Assembly (NCBI RefSeq): GCF_900142975.1
Contig: NZ_LT670848.1
Location: 186,001-250,000, forward strand
Direction of reading: 5' to 3'
Length of the DNA stretch: 64,000 bases
Source: Salegentibacter salegens
Lineage (GTDB): Bacteria > Bacteroidota > Bacteroidia > Flavobacteriales > Flavobacteriaceae
A model generated the notes under the pieces. The model ran no database searches. It was given only the letters and a program-made list of their open reading frames with translations, and had not been told where the DNA came from. Shown here piece by piece: positions 35,461-44,213 of the stretch (position 1 is its first letter; each line of letters opens with the position of its first letter). The position numbers and the translations under genes are program-made.

Positions 35461-36424
35461 AGTTCTTATATTTAGGGAATACATCCAAACAGGTCATATC
35501 TATTTCCTTGATCAAATCTGGGTACATATTGGCAGTAAGCCTTACATAATGATTGGTAGCACCTAATGATCCATGCCCTAGATAATTGGAAAGAATAGGC
35601 AGGGAAGCATAAAGGTCTACACCAGCTTCAGCCATACAAGCCAGAGAAGTAACCGCAAAAGTATGACGTAGATCATGGAGACGCGGGGCCTGGTTTTCTC
35701 CCGTATGGTAAATAGCTGCATTGTTCAAACACTTTTTAAACCAGCTTCTTACCCCTTGGCCACATTTAGTTCCATTGCTGCCAACAAAGAAGTATTCCAA
35801 GCGATCCTTGTAGGGAAGTTGTTCCCTGTAATGCCTATATTCTTTACAAACAGCAACCAGTGAAGTTGAAATAGGAATAATTCGCTCCTTCCCATTCTTG
35901 GAATCTTTTATTCGTAAATAATTTTCTTCCAGGTTTACGTCTTCAACTGTCATGACAAGGGCTTCTCCAATACGCACCCCTGTTGCGTATAATACCCTAA
36001 GCAATGCCGGCATACACATTAAAGAGGAATGCATATTCCTTTGTACTAGCCTTAATTCATCAGCGGCTTTAAATATGGCATTAATTTCTTTTGATGAATA
36101 AATGTAGGGGACAAAGGTGCTTTTAGGGTGCCGGGGAAGTTTAGGTATATATGAGGGAATACCAATATCGCATAGATAAGAAGAAAATAGTGCAAGATGC
36201 CTTATTCTATCGTACCGGTAAATCTCAGATTTATTGCTTCGTTCTTCTCCCCATTTCTGGGTAAACTCCTTAGTGATTCCCTTAGTTTTTTCATTACGCT
36301 GATGGGCTAGCTGATCAATTTGGAATAAGATAATTTTCCCAGTAGTAAATTTAAAACCCAGCTTTGTTTTCATAGCGATGAATTGCGCTATGGTCGGGCC
36401 GTATATGCTATCATAATTAGTCAT
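35447..36424 (-). CDS. Tyrosine recombinase 2 of the RIT-like trio
   Basis: 325 residues from ATG 36424 (MTNYDSIYGPTIAQF). The frame extends to 36508, but the extra part overlaps the first recombinase heavily and is not protein-like. Catalytic pattern: Arg in YATGVRIGEAL, HxxR in RLHDLRHTFAV, His in LGHGSLGATN and Tyr in HYVRL. The start overlaps the stop of recombinase 1 by 8 bp. All three recombinases keep the R-HxxR-H-Y set, so all may be catalytically competent. Confidence 0.93.
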   Translation of the reverse strand: MTNYDSIYGPTIAQFIAMKTKLGFKFTTGKIILFQIDQLAHQRNEKTKGITKEFTQKWGEERSNKSEIYRYDRIRHLALFSSYLCDIGIPSYIPKLPRHPKSTFVPYIYSSKEINAIFKAADELRLVQRNMHSSLMCMPALLRVLYATGVRIGEALVMTVEDVNLEENYLRIKDSKNGKERIIPISTSLVAVCKEYRHYREQLPYKDRLEYFFVGSNGTKCGQGVRSWFKKCLNNAAIYHTGENQAPRLHDLRHTFAVTSLACMAEAGVDLYASLPILSNYLGHGSLGATNHYVRLTANMYPDLIKEIDMTCLDVFPKYKNYEAN

Positions 36425-37688
36425 AAAAAACCCCTCCTTTCTGTGAATAAAAATCAAGTGAGACCGGGGGAACTTCCAACATGCACTGTTGCATGGATTT
36501 GAGGTCAATCCTTAAATAATATCGTGTGGATTCTGTATTTTTATGTCCTAGTACCTCTGAGATAATTGGGAGCACTGTACTTTCTTCCAACATCCTAAAT
36601 CCAAGACTATGTCGCAAGGAATGTGGGCCAAACCGTTTACCTTTAGTATTGATGCCAGCCTTTATATATGCCCTTTGGACGATATGGGTCACCACATTGC
36701 TTGAACTAAAATAACCATATGGTGGCCTTTCTGATAAAAAAATACAGGGTTCTTCGGATTTTGCCCTTCCGTATTTCAAATAATCAATGATCGCATTCCC
36801 AACATCGGGCAATAAGGGAAGTATTAACTCTTTACCTGTCTTGACTTGTTCTATTTCAATAGTGCTGGTGTCCCAATGCAGGTTTACAAACTTCAACCTG
36901 GAAATATCCGAAGCTCGGAGTCCTAGTCTAGCAGCCAAAAGAATAATGGCATAATTCCGTTTTCCTATTGCACTGGACCGGTCTACTGATACGATCAGTT
37001 TTTCTATTTCTTCTTTGGAATATGTGGAAGGTAATTTAGGTTGACCAATAATCCTGTACTTGGGTATCTTTTTGGAATAGTCGACTCCTAAAAGCTTCTG
37101 TTCAAATAAGTACTTTAGAAAACCCCGAAGCGTTGAAAGAATAGGAACTATCAAAGTTTTTCCGCAATCAATGGTATTAATATACTGTAGAAGGACAGCT
37201 AAATCAATATCTTTTATTGCATAAATTTTGTTTTTATTACAATATTCCAGAAAAAGAAAAAGACAGCGTTTATAGCAATGCAGGCGGATAGCTGATAACC
37301 TTTCTTCTCTGTGTTTATAATCCAAGAACCTAACTATTGCCCCACCTAAAACCCCGTCAAAAACAAGGGGAGCTTTTTTCGGTGGCAGGTTCGGTACTTT
37401 GATCTGGCCGGTAGCTTGGAATTCGGTGAGTTTTCTCGTACCATTTGCTAGAAATTGTTCCTGTTTGGAAAGCTTACGCCCTTTACGACCTTCAAACTCA
37501 TAGTAAAGGAATTGCTCTTCAACTTTCTGGTCATAATTATGGATTCCGTGGGAGACCATAAATTCCTTCAGTCGTTGCCAACCTCTTCGATAAACACCAA
37601 CGGTATTTCCAGAATAGGCGTGTGTGGATTCAAGGTAATTCCCCACTTCGGACATCAATTCATTGAAAGCTCTAATTTGTTCATTCAT
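36417..37688 (-). CDS. Tyrosine recombinase 1 of the RIT-like trio
   Basis: 423 residues, the longest and first in transcription order. It has an N-terminal extra domain (YLESTHAYSGNTVGVYRRGW) and the catalytic domain with Arg in AARLGLRASDI, HxxR in GPHSLRHSLGF, His in LGHKNTESTR and Tyr in YYLRI. It starts 191 bp from the right border of the element. The intervening region holds several TTATGTAAAG copies, the likely recombinase binding sites and promoter zone. Confidence 0.93.
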   Translation of the reverse strand: MNEQIRAFNELMSEVGNYLESTHAYSGNTVGVYRRGWQRLKEFMVSHGIHNYDQKVEEQFLYYEFEGRKGRKLSKQEQFLANGTRKLTEFQATGQIKVPNLPPKKAPLVFDGVLGGAIVRFLDYKHREERLSAIRLHCYKRCLFLFLEYCNKNKIYAIKDIDLAVLLQYINTIDCGKTLIVPILSTLRGFLKYLFEQKLLGVDYSKKIPKYRIIGQPKLPSTYSKEEIEKLIVSVDRSSAIGKRNYAIILLAARLGLRASDISRLKFVNLHWDTSTIEIEQVKTGKELILPLLPDVGNAIIDYLKYGRAKSEEPCIFLSERPPYGYFSSSNVVTHIVQRAYIKAGINTKGKRFGPHSLRHSLGFRMLEESTVLPIISEVLGHKNTESTRYYLRIDLKSMQQCMLEVPPVSLDFYSQKGGVFYD

Positions 37689-37766
37689 AATACCATTATC
37701 TAGATGTGAATAATTCCTCTAAATAAAAGCTTGTCTATTGAATTCTGAACGAGAAAAGAATAATAT

Positions 37767-37879
37767 TATGTAAAGGAAAACACTTATAATCTGCTGGATT
37801 TGAATATTCTAAAACAATAGCTTTACATAATAATTTACTTTGCATAATGGCCATTATGTAAAGCTTTACATAAACTGCA
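37767..37879. repeat. RIT-like element right end with clustered TTATGTAAAG sites
   Basis: Sites: TTATGTAAAG at 37767-37776, CTTTACATAA at 37821-37830, CTTTGCATAA at 37838-37847, TTATGTAAAG at 37854-37863 and CTTTACATAA at 37864-37873. The last two form a perfect 20-bp palindrome with no equivalent at the left end. The 37821-37847 stretch is the true inverted partner of 34361-34387. Confidence 0.8.
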
Positions 37880-38068
37880 CAATCACCCCAGCGGAACCCT
37901 TAGGCCAAGTGAAGCAGATAAAAGCCTGACCAGGAAAATTAAAAATGGGGCATTATTTTTTGATGTTAAGGTACTGGATCATATTTTTCTTATTCCTGAT
38001 GGTAATTACTACAGTTTTGCAGATGAAGGAATTCTGTAAGTAAACTAACAAATTCTACCCAGACCTTT

Positions 38069-38098
38069 AAACACTTCTATTTTTAGAGGTGTTTTTTT
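38069..38098 (+). terminator. Terminator after the radC remnant
   Basis: Hairpin AACACTTCTA / TAGAGGTGTT with a short loop followed by seven T residues, 30 bp past the radC stop codon. Confidence 0.8.
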
Positions 38099-38217
38099 AG
38101 GGTCAAATATTTCTCAATGGATCTTATAAGCAAAGCAGCTCTATAACAGAATATAAAGAAACCGTTTAGTAGGTTTTGCTCAACAATAAGGGAGGGGGTA
38201 AGTTCGATTCAATTAAA

Positions 38218-38251
38218 AAAGGAAAATCCGCTGTTACCTGGATTTTCCTTT
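38218..38251. terminator. Bidirectional terminator-like hairpin
   Basis: 12-bp perfect arms (AAAGGAAAATCC and complement) around a 10-base loop, preceded by A residues. No gene adjoins it on either side now, so its partner gene may have been lost. Confidence 0.6.
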
Positions 38252-38858
38252 CTATCATTAAATGAAAAATCAAATGATTTATAAATATAGGGAAAAAATT
38301 AATTCGTTATGTTTTTATTGCTCTGATTTTATAAAAATAATGTATCTTTATTTTGCTGATCTTCAGCATTCAAATTTACGCAGGGCTATCCATTTTTAAC
38401 TTTCGCCGATAAACCTGCACATCAAAAAATTATTAATCCGGAAATTTTTTCCTGGAATTGGCAAGTGGCTTTTGACTGTCTATAAGGACAGGCAACAGGC
38501 CAAATTGTACGGAATTTTTGTCCCACAGGGACGAAAACTTCAACTATTAAATCGAATTTAATAGCCCTTTAAATAATTAAAAACTGAATCCTGTATTTTA
38601 TGATTTGAAAAGAAAATCTTTGAAATTTACAACAGTAATAAGACTGAATAATTGAGAATTATGTAAAAATGAAGAGTGATAATATTAACAAAATGGAGTA
38701 GGTATAGGGGAGTGATGGTCGAGATTAAAAGAGCGTTCGATGTTAGGTTTGCGAACTTCTATATTATAGTAGATCTCATTTTGAAAATTATAAAGATGCT
38801 TGTTCTTAAAGTGGAGATAAATTTTATTTGATACACTCTTTTAAAGTACAGTATATAG

Positions 38859-39524
38859 TTAGATTAATTGTAAGTCTTTCATTATTGAAACCAAATGAGG
38901 ATTAGTGTTGGCGTTAAATTCCTCTCTCAAGTCTTTCAGCCTTTTTTCAATCGCACTTTTGCTGCTGGGCTTTATACTCAGAATTTTTAATTCCTCTTGT
39001 ATTTGGTCCTGGGTAAGTCCGTTAGATAGAAATTTCACGATATTGATCTCAAAATCGTTCAGAACTAATAAATTATTTTGGTTTAAAGCCTTCTCTATTG
39101 TTGGGGAATTATAAGTTTCCCCTTTCCATAGTTTTTCGATCGCTATTTTTAGTTCTTTTAAACCCCTGCGGTCTTTACAAACATAGCCGTCTATATTACC
39201 AGATTCCCATAATTCTTTAACCGTTTGGGGATGATCCTCTATAGAATTTACAAGAACTTTGAGGTTGGGATATTCAGATTTTAAAAGGGCGATGAGTTCT
39301 TTACCTGATTTGGTCTTTTCATCGCGGTGATCTTCTTTAAATGAAAGGTCGCAGATAAGTAAATCAAAAGGTTCGTCATCTTGTGAAGCTTTTTTTGCCA
39401 AAAGCCATGCTTTGTCACAGTATTGCGCATGAGTTATTTCCGGAATATTCAATTCATTTAAAATAGATGCTACAGCGTGGTTAATGCTGTCCATATCTTC
39501 TGCAACTAATACCTTTTTAAACAT
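38859..39524 (-). CDS. Response regulator (REC plus HTH output) of a TPR-kinase pair
   Basis: 221 residues. The N-terminal receiver domain has the acidic pocket VAEDMDS near residue 8 and the phospho-acceptor Asp in LLICDLSFKED near residue 59, then VCKDRR. A C-terminal LuxR-like helix-turn-helix region (NDFEINIVKFLSNGLTQDQI QEEL, then SSKSAIEKRLKDLREEF) replaces the usual NarL HTH and looks divergent. Its gene starts 10 bp after the stop of the histidine kinase, so the two form an operon and a two-component system. Target genes unknown. Confidence 0.88.
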   Translation of the reverse strand: MFKKVLVAEDMDSINHAVASILNELNIPEITHAQYCDKAWLLAKKASQDDEPFDLLICDLSFKEDHRDEKTKSGKELIALLKSEYPNLKVLVNSIEDHPQTVKELWESGNIDGYVCKDRRGLKELKIAIEKLWKGETYNSPTIEKALNQNNLLVLNDFEINIVKFLSNGLTQDQIQEELKILSIKPSSKSAIEKRLKDLREEFNANTNPHLVSIMKDLQLI

Positions 39525-39533
39525 AGCCTTAAT

Positions 39534-41459
39534 CTATATTGGAATTTGGATGAGTATTTTTAATCCTGTTTCCTGTTCGGTATCAAATTTAAGTTTTCCA
39601 TTTATAGAAAAAATACGGTTTTCCATATTTTGAACGCCATTTCCTGATTTAAGGCTTTCCTTTTTAACACCAATCCCGTTATCGGAATATTGGATTTTTA
39701 ATAGATTCTTTTCAGAAGAAAATATAATTGCCACCAAACTTGCTTGGCTGTGTTTATTCATATTGATCATGATCTCTTGCAATACCCTATAAATCACAAG
39801 TTTCTTTTCAGTATTTAAAGCATTCCACACAATGCTTTTCTCACCGCTTAAAATAAGCCTGGCATCTCTGGGACAATTAGAAGATAGCGATGACAATAGC
39901 TGATCGAGATATCCCTCCCCGGTATTAATTTCATTGTTTTCCCTGGAAATATTTCGGGTACGATTGTAAATGTGTTCAATTCTGTCCATCGTTTCAGCGG
40001 GTGCAATTGCCTCAAGGCTACTCATCACGTTATAAACATCATTGGCCAGCTCATCGTGAATTTTTTTGGAGATTCTGGTTTCTGTTTTATGGGTTTCGAG
40101 AATCTTCTCTTTTTTGTGTTTTTCCTTTAGAAAATAAACGATGAAAATTGCTATGGCTATTACAAGAATAGCTATAAACATCAATATATAGTTACGGGTT
40201 TTGATCTTTTGGTTTTCTAAGGCTTGTAAGGCTGCCGAAGCCTCTAAACCGGAAATTTGCTGTTGCTTGCGTTCTTCATCAAATTTTATTTTGGCAAAGG
40301 TATTTTTGGCCTGTAAGTTTATCTTCTTTAAACTATCGCTAAGCTGAATATAGTCTGAAATATAATCCTTGTCGCCAGGGGTAATTACGAGGAGTTGTTT
40401 TAATGCATCTATTTGAGCCTGGAGATTGCTATTTTCTTTACCGGTATTCAACCATTTTTCAGAATATTTAAGAGCTAAATTTTTATTTGGCTTTTCGTAA
40501 TACTTCGCTAAGTTCTCATAACTTGATATAATTCCAGTATAATCATTTGATGATTTTCTCCATTGGAGAGCTTTTAGTAATCCTGAAGAAACCTCTTTAT
40601 CGTTATTTTCTAACCATTTCGAAAATTCAAGATTGTTTAAATATCTTGCTCTGGATTTGTAATCATTCTCAGAAACCTTTGAATAGGTGTCATCAAAAAT
40701 TGAAATTGCTTCCTCATAATTTTTTAAGTCCCGATATACTAATCCAATATTGTTTTTATAGGTTAAACTATCCTGTAAATTAGAAGCGTAACGAAGTGCA
40801 TTTTTATATTCCTTAAGGGCATCTTTATAAAAGCCCCGATTTCGATATGCAATAGCTATAATATTATGCGCACTGCTTAAATACTGAAGATCTTTTTCCT
40901 TATTAAGATGGCGTAAAGCTTCAGTAGCTGATTCCTGGCTTCCAGTATAATCCTGCATCCTGCTTTGAGCTATTGCCATTTCCAGGCTTCTACGTGCCGC
41001 TTTTGCACTATCCCCTAATTGAAGATAGTGTTTACGTGCCTCAAAAGCATATAGAAAAGCTTTTTTCTGGTCATCTAAATCACGGTTAATAACTGCTTTT
41101 CGGTAAAGCGCAAGAGCGAGCCACTCTGTATCTTTTTTGAAAGTTGCCAATCGCTCAAGACTATCTGCAAAAAAAAGCGCGCTATCATATTCCTTTAAAC
41201 GCTGATGGTAATATATTTTATAGTCTAAGAGGAGCGGGTAAAGAGTGTCGTTTTTATCCGCGATGCTTTGAAGTGCCTTATTGAAATTAGAGATTTTATC
41301 TCTGATTTCTTTGGAATTTTTTCCCTTTTCAAAATAGGTAAATGAAGAATCTGTCCTGGTTTGTTCATAAGGCTCAGAAGACATCTTTTCATTGGTGCAG
41401 GAGCAAAGCAAGAAGAAACTTAAAATACTATAGGTATGAAACAGGGGGCGTAGGTTCAT
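39534..41459 (-). CDS. TPR-repeat sensor histidine kinase (HisKA_3 type)
   Basis: 641 residues. The N-terminus has a signal ending in a lipobox-like cysteine (SFFLLCSCTNEK). Several TPR repeats (residues about 70-370, for example SLEMAIAQSRMQDYTGSQES and NNIGLVYRDLKNYEEAISIF) form the periplasmic sensor, followed by one transmembrane helix (NYILMFIAILVIAIAIFIVY) and a cytoplasmic HisKA_3 dimerisation domain with His in SKKIHDELANDVYNVMSSLE. The HATPase_c domain ends in DNGIGVKKESLKSGNGVQNM. It signals to the response regulator encoded just downstream. The layout is common in Bacteroidetes. The stimulus is unknown. Confidence 0.9.
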   Translation of the reverse strand: MNLRPLFHTYSILSFFLLCSCTNEKMSSEPYEQTRTDSSFTYFEKGKNSKEIRDKISNFNKALQSIADKNDTLYPLLLDYKIYYHQRLKEYDSALFFADSLERLATFKKDTEWLALALYRKAVINRDLDDQKKAFLYAFEARKHYLQLGDSAKAARRSLEMAIAQSRMQDYTGSQESATEALRHLNKEKDLQYLSSAHNIIAIAYRNRGFYKDALKEYKNALRYASNLQDSLTYKNNIGLVYRDLKNYEEAISIFDDTYSKVSENDYKSRARYLNNLEFSKWLENNDKEVSSGLLKALQWRKSSNDYTGIISSYENLAKYYEKPNKNLALKYSEKWLNTGKENSNLQAQIDALKQLLVITPGDKDYISDYIQLSDSLKKINLQAKNTFAKIKFDEERKQQQISGLEASAALQALENQKIKTRNYILMFIAILVIAIAIFIVYFLKEKHKKEKILETHKTETRISKKIHDELANDVYNVMSSLEAIAPAETMDRIEHIYNRTRNISRENNEINTGEGYLDQLLSSLSSNCPRDARLILSGEKSIVWNALNTEKKLVIYRVLQEIMINMNKHSQASLVAIIFSSEKNLLKIQYSDNGIGVKKESLKSGNGVQNMENRIFSINGKLKFDTEQETGLKILIQIPI

Positions 41460-41557
41460 AAAGCGAAAATAAATAAAAAAAGCCGCTAAAAAATAGCGCC
41501 ATTGCTTATTATATTAATTAGCGTCGGCTGGTGTTTTATAGATTTATAGCAATAATT

Positions 41558-42223
41558 TCATCTTATCGTAAACAAAGTAGTTACTAAAACTCCTTTAAAT
41601 TCAGATGAGTTTATCGATAATAACTGTTTTTCGTTTACAACCTTAAAATTAAACGGCGGTGCTAAAAGGTTTACACCACTTTGTTTTTTTAGCCTGATTC
41701 CCTGTCCGGAAATAATATCTTGATTGGGTTCAAAGTTTCCTTCCGGTAAATGCTCGGTTAGAATAACATATTTATAATTGTATAATTTTTCTACCACACT
41801 TTTAATTTCGGCATTCGATAAATGTTGCAAAACCTGCCTTAGAATCACACAATCTCCAGAAGGCAAATTGTCTTTAGCAATATCTAAAGAATGAAATTCT
41901 AAATTTTCTGCTTTAAATGTTTTCCTGTTATGCGCTATAAGATCTGGAACGATGTCTATAGCTATATACCTTTTAGAGTACTTCATTAATTCTTTACCAA
42001 TATTAAAATCCCCACAACCCAGATCACATATTACCGGCTGCGTTTCAAAAGATTTTAAAAAAGAAGTCACGCTTGCCAAATACGGATTTATCAACTTGGG
42101 ATTATGCGAGCCATCGCCAGAGAAAAATTCAGATTGATTACCGCCCCACAGGTTGTTTTCATATATCTGAGCCATAGCATCTTTGGTTGGCCAGGGCTTT
42201 TTTAATTTATTCTTTTTAGTCAT
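41558..42223 (-). CDS. Class I SAM-dependent methyltransferase
   Basis: 221 residues. SAM-binding motif I is VICDLGCGDFNIG near residue 88, with an acidic motif II (YIAIDIVPDLI) and motif post-II (CVILRQVLQHLSN). The fold is a Rossmann methyltransferase. The acceptor substrate is not evident. The N-terminus PWPTKDAMAQIYENNLWGG resembles small-molecule methyltransferases of the Methyltransf_25/31 type. It stands alone between the kinase operon and the WYL regulator gene. Confidence 0.85.
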   Translation of the reverse strand: MTKKNKLKKPWPTKDAMAQIYENNLWGGNQSEFFSGDGSHNPKLINPYLASVTSFLKSFETQPVICDLGCGDFNIGKELMKYSKRYIAIDIVPDLIAHNRKTFKAENLEFHSLDIAKDNLPSGDCVILRQVLQHLSNAEIKSVVEKLYNYKYVILTEHLPEGNFEPNQDIISGQGIRLKKQSGVNLLAPPFNFKVVNEKQLLSINSSEFKGVLVTTLFTIR

Positions 42224-42261
42224 AATATTGGGTTCAGTTGACTTCTCTAATATATAAGCAG

Positions 42262-43158
42262 CTATTCATAGTTGCCTATACAAGACTTTAATTTCTTTTT
42301 GATTTCGGATTTTAGGCTTTCCGGTTCTATTACTTTTATTTGGTCGCCATAAGAGAGTATTTCCATTTTAAAATCGTAGGTAGGACGAATAAAATAACTA
42401 AACCTGATCTCATCATCGTTGCTAGAAATTAACTTCTGACTATGATGTAGTGGAAGTGATTCTACATACCTGCCTTCCCTGGGTGTAAACGATAAGATAA
42501 CCTTAACCGGATCTTCATCTGTGCCGTTTATTATTCCGAAGCTATTTTTGAATTCTTCGTGCGTCTGGTATTCAATTGGCTTAAACTTGTCTTTGGTAAT
42601 TTCCAGGTTTTTAATTCGATCGAGCGAAAAGTTTTTAATAATATCGTCTTTGGTATCTTCTGCAATAAGGTACCAGCGGTTCCGGGCTTCTTTAAGCGCA
42701 ATGGGTTTCACCTTGCGATTACTAATTGAAGTATCCCAAAATTTATAATATTCAAACTCTACTTCTAAAAAATTCTGACTGGCGTGTAGTAAACCCGCTA
42801 AATGATGGGTGCCCAGGGGTTTTCTTTCCTCAAAAATAAGTTGGTTTCCAAAACTCTTTGAAAGTCTAATAGCATTTAAAAGGTCAAAATTTTCCCGTAA
42901 TCTTTGAGAATGCGTTTCCTCAACATCCTCGTTAATGTAATATTTATTAGTACTTCGATTACATTTTATTACAATGTTATGTATAGATGCAATATCCTCC
43001 AGATCTCGTTGAAAAGTACGTTGAGAAGTTAGTAGCTTTTCTTCAATAGATTCTGGATCATCCATCATTTCATCCTGAATTTCCTCATAACTCATAGGGC
43101 GTAATCTAAGTAGAGAAATGATTTTATAATGGCGTTTTATAGTTTGGCGTAAAGACAT
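42262..43158 (-). CDS. WYL-domain transcriptional regulator
   Basis: 298 residues. An N-terminal winged HTH-like region (YKIISLLRLRPMSYEEIQDE) is followed by a WYL domain (FEYYKFWDTSISNRKVKPIA, LKEARNRWYLIAEDTKDD, FSLDRIKNLEITKDKFKP) and a C-terminal WCX extension (VKVILSFTPREGRYVESLPL). WYL regulators respond to nucleic-acid or nucleotide ligands and often act in stress or defence regulation. No defence genes lie near this copy, so a general role is likelier. Confidence 0.88.
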   Translation of the reverse strand: MSLRQTIKRHYKIISLLRLRPMSYEEIQDEMMDDPESIEEKLLTSQRTFQRDLEDIASIHNIVIKCNRSTNKYYINEDVEETHSQRLRENFDLLNAIRLSKSFGNQLIFEERKPLGTHHLAGLLHASQNFLEVEFEYYKFWDTSISNRKVKPIALKEARNRWYLIAEDTKDDIIKNFSLDRIKNLEITKDKFKPIEYQTHEEFKNSFGIINGTDEDPVKVILSFTPREGRYVESLPLHHSQKLISSNDDEIRFSYFIRPTYDFKMEILSYGDQIKVIEPESLKSEIKKKLKSCIGNYE

Positions 43159-43244
43159 AGTTTTTTGTTATTTAATTGGAGTTCAAAAACTGTTCTCGAT
43201 ACAATCCCGATACCATCGGGATTACTCGAACTGACGAACCAGGT

Positions 43245-43829
43245 TTAAGCACATATATCTTTAAAGAATTTTTTAACCTGATCAGTAAAAACATCTATAG
43301 GAATTCGATGACCTAATTCCGGTAACACTTTGATGTCCAATTCTGATTTTTGCAGGTTTTGTCCTAAAAAGTTCAGGGTTTCGGCTGCGTGCACCACATC
43401 GTCACTTCCTCCCAGTACTATCTGTTTTGGAGATAGTCCGCGAGTAAATTTATGGCTGAATTCTACTCGATAATCGAGATTAAATTGCGCCGAGGCTTGT
43501 CCTGAATTTGAAATATTATTTTTTCTATAAATGTCTTCTGGGCTTGCCCCATGGTGGCTTATTTCGCTGTATTTAACCAAAGGCGGATTAAACAATAAAG
43601 CCGGTCTGCCGATAATTTCTGAAATAGCATAAGCATTTAATGCGCCCATACTACTTCCCATAACTACATTGACTTCTGTATTCGGGAATTCCTTTAGGAT
43701 AAGATCGGGTTGAAAATGTTTATCTGAATAATTGATATCAGGTGAGAAAACCTGGCCGTACTTTTTCAGTACTTCTCTTTCTTCGTCACTTAATTTACTA
43801 TTAAGTCCGTGTAGGTAAAGTATATTCAT
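43245..43829 (-). CDS. YqiA/YcfP-type alpha/beta hydrolase
   Basis: 194 residues. N-terminal LYLHGLNSKLSDEE, nucleophile elbow GSSMGALNAYA with Ser, then VLGGSDDVV (Asp) and ELGHRIPIDVF (His) complete a catalytic triad. This fits the YqiA/YcfP esterase-like family. A truncated, diverged copy of its N-terminal 80 or so residues lies at 53739-54008, on the far side of the sugar utilisation locus. The start is 1 bp after the stop of the small upstream gene, so they are probably co-transcribed. Confidence 0.88.
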   Translation of the reverse strand: MNILYLHGLNSKLSDEEREVLKKYGQVFSPDINYSDKHFQPDLILKEFPNTEVNVVMGSSMGALNAYAISEIIGRPALLFNPPLVKYSEISHHGASPEDIYRKNNISNSGQASAQFNLDYRVEFSHKFTRGLSPKQIVLGGSDDVVHAAETLNFLGQNLQKSELDIKVLPELGHRIPIDVFTDQVKKFFKDICA

Positions 43830-43830
43830 A

Positions 43831-44058
43831 TTACTTGGTTTTTTCTTTGTTGGTTAGATCTGCTCGGTAAGATTTACCATCTTTTCCCCAATTCCAGCTA
43901 TCGGAAATTTCTTTATTCCTCGGAAGCTCTTCATCTATTACGGCTAACTTTTCTTTTACGATTCTTCTTAATTTACGATTGGCTTTTTGCTTTTCAGCTT
44001 TTTCCGAGGAAGCCTGGCAATTGGGAAGAATTGATGTTTTGCGTTTAGATCTACTCAC
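43831..44058 (-). CDS. Small basic hypothetical protein
   Basis: 75 residues, rich in Lys, Arg and Glu (MSRSKRKTSILPNCQASSEK, AEKQKANRKLRRIVKEKL) with a helical middle and a tail WNWGKDGKSYRADL. It lies 1 bp upstream of the YqiA-like hydrolase gene on the same strand. No known domain recognised; a nucleic-acid-associated small protein is possible from composition. Confidence 0.7.
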   Translation of the reverse strand: MSRSKRKTSILPNCQASSEKAEKQKANRKLRRIVKEKLAVIDEELPRNKEISDSWNWGKDGKSYRADLTNKEKTK

Positions 44059-44213
44059 TCTTTCATTATTGATATAGCAAATTAAACAAACTGATGCGAC
44101 AAAATATGACGCTTATAAATATTCTTTTTTTAAGAATTTGAATAACTAAAGTCATCTTGAGGAAAAATGCACCATTAATTTTACCAAAAATGATTTTATC
44201 AAAAAAACTAGAA

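Larger units (their letters stand above)
34361..37879 (-). mobile_element. RIT-like element (recombinase in trio), about 3.5 kb
   Basis: Boundaries come from the interrupted radC frame: host sequence stops at 34360 (TTTTATTGCA) and resumes at 37880 (CAATCACC). A 4-bp TGCA stands at both junctions (34357-34360, 37876-37879). Inside are three overlapping tyrosine recombinases and almost nothing else. Inverted repeats of 27 bp (34361-34387 and 37821-37847, 23 of 27 identical) carry TTATGCAAA and ATGTAAAG sites. A third site CTTTACATAA stands about 72 bp inward on both ends (34433, 37776). The right end has an extra 32 bp with a 20-bp palindrome. Size and gene order match known RIT elements. Confidence 0.9.
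32700..38039 (+). pseudogene. radC: radC/JAB-domain gene split by IS256 and a RIT-like element
   Basis: Three exact pieces of one gene: 32700-32939 (80 codons, ending GTLVDVRI), 34311-34360 (LFAVVLKSLTTAIILL and the first two bases of His), and 37880-38039 (completing HNHPSG with TLRPSEAD, then LFFDVKVLDHIFLIPDGNYY to a TAA). Joined, with one TSD copy removed, they give a clean 149-residue frame with the JAMM metal motif HxHPSG...D. Short JAB proteins like this usually follow ssb on Bacteroidetes mobile elements. The first insertion is IS256 (TSD TTCGAATC), the second a three-recombinase element. The gene is inactive unless both excise. Confidence 0.93.
38040..38858. other. Gene-free stretch at the right edge of the accessory island
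   Basis: No supported gene in about 820 bp. It holds two terminator-like hairpins, listed separately, and further short hairpins at about 38477-38535 (CTGTC/GACAG and GTCCC/GGGAC). Base composition is AT-rich. No copy of the tRNA-Pro 3' end was found here, so an island boundary is only suspected. Confidence 0.5.

Noticed and set aside
36425..36508. 28-codon extension of the second RIT recombinase
   Set aside because: It overlaps the first recombinase's coding end and reads as an out-of-frame shadow; ATG 36424 gives the normal coupled overlap.
42262..43158. WYL regulator as a sign of a defence island
   Set aside because: Neighbours are a methyltransferase with small-molecule features, a hydrolase and a two-component pair; no nuclease, helicase or restriction genes adjoin it.
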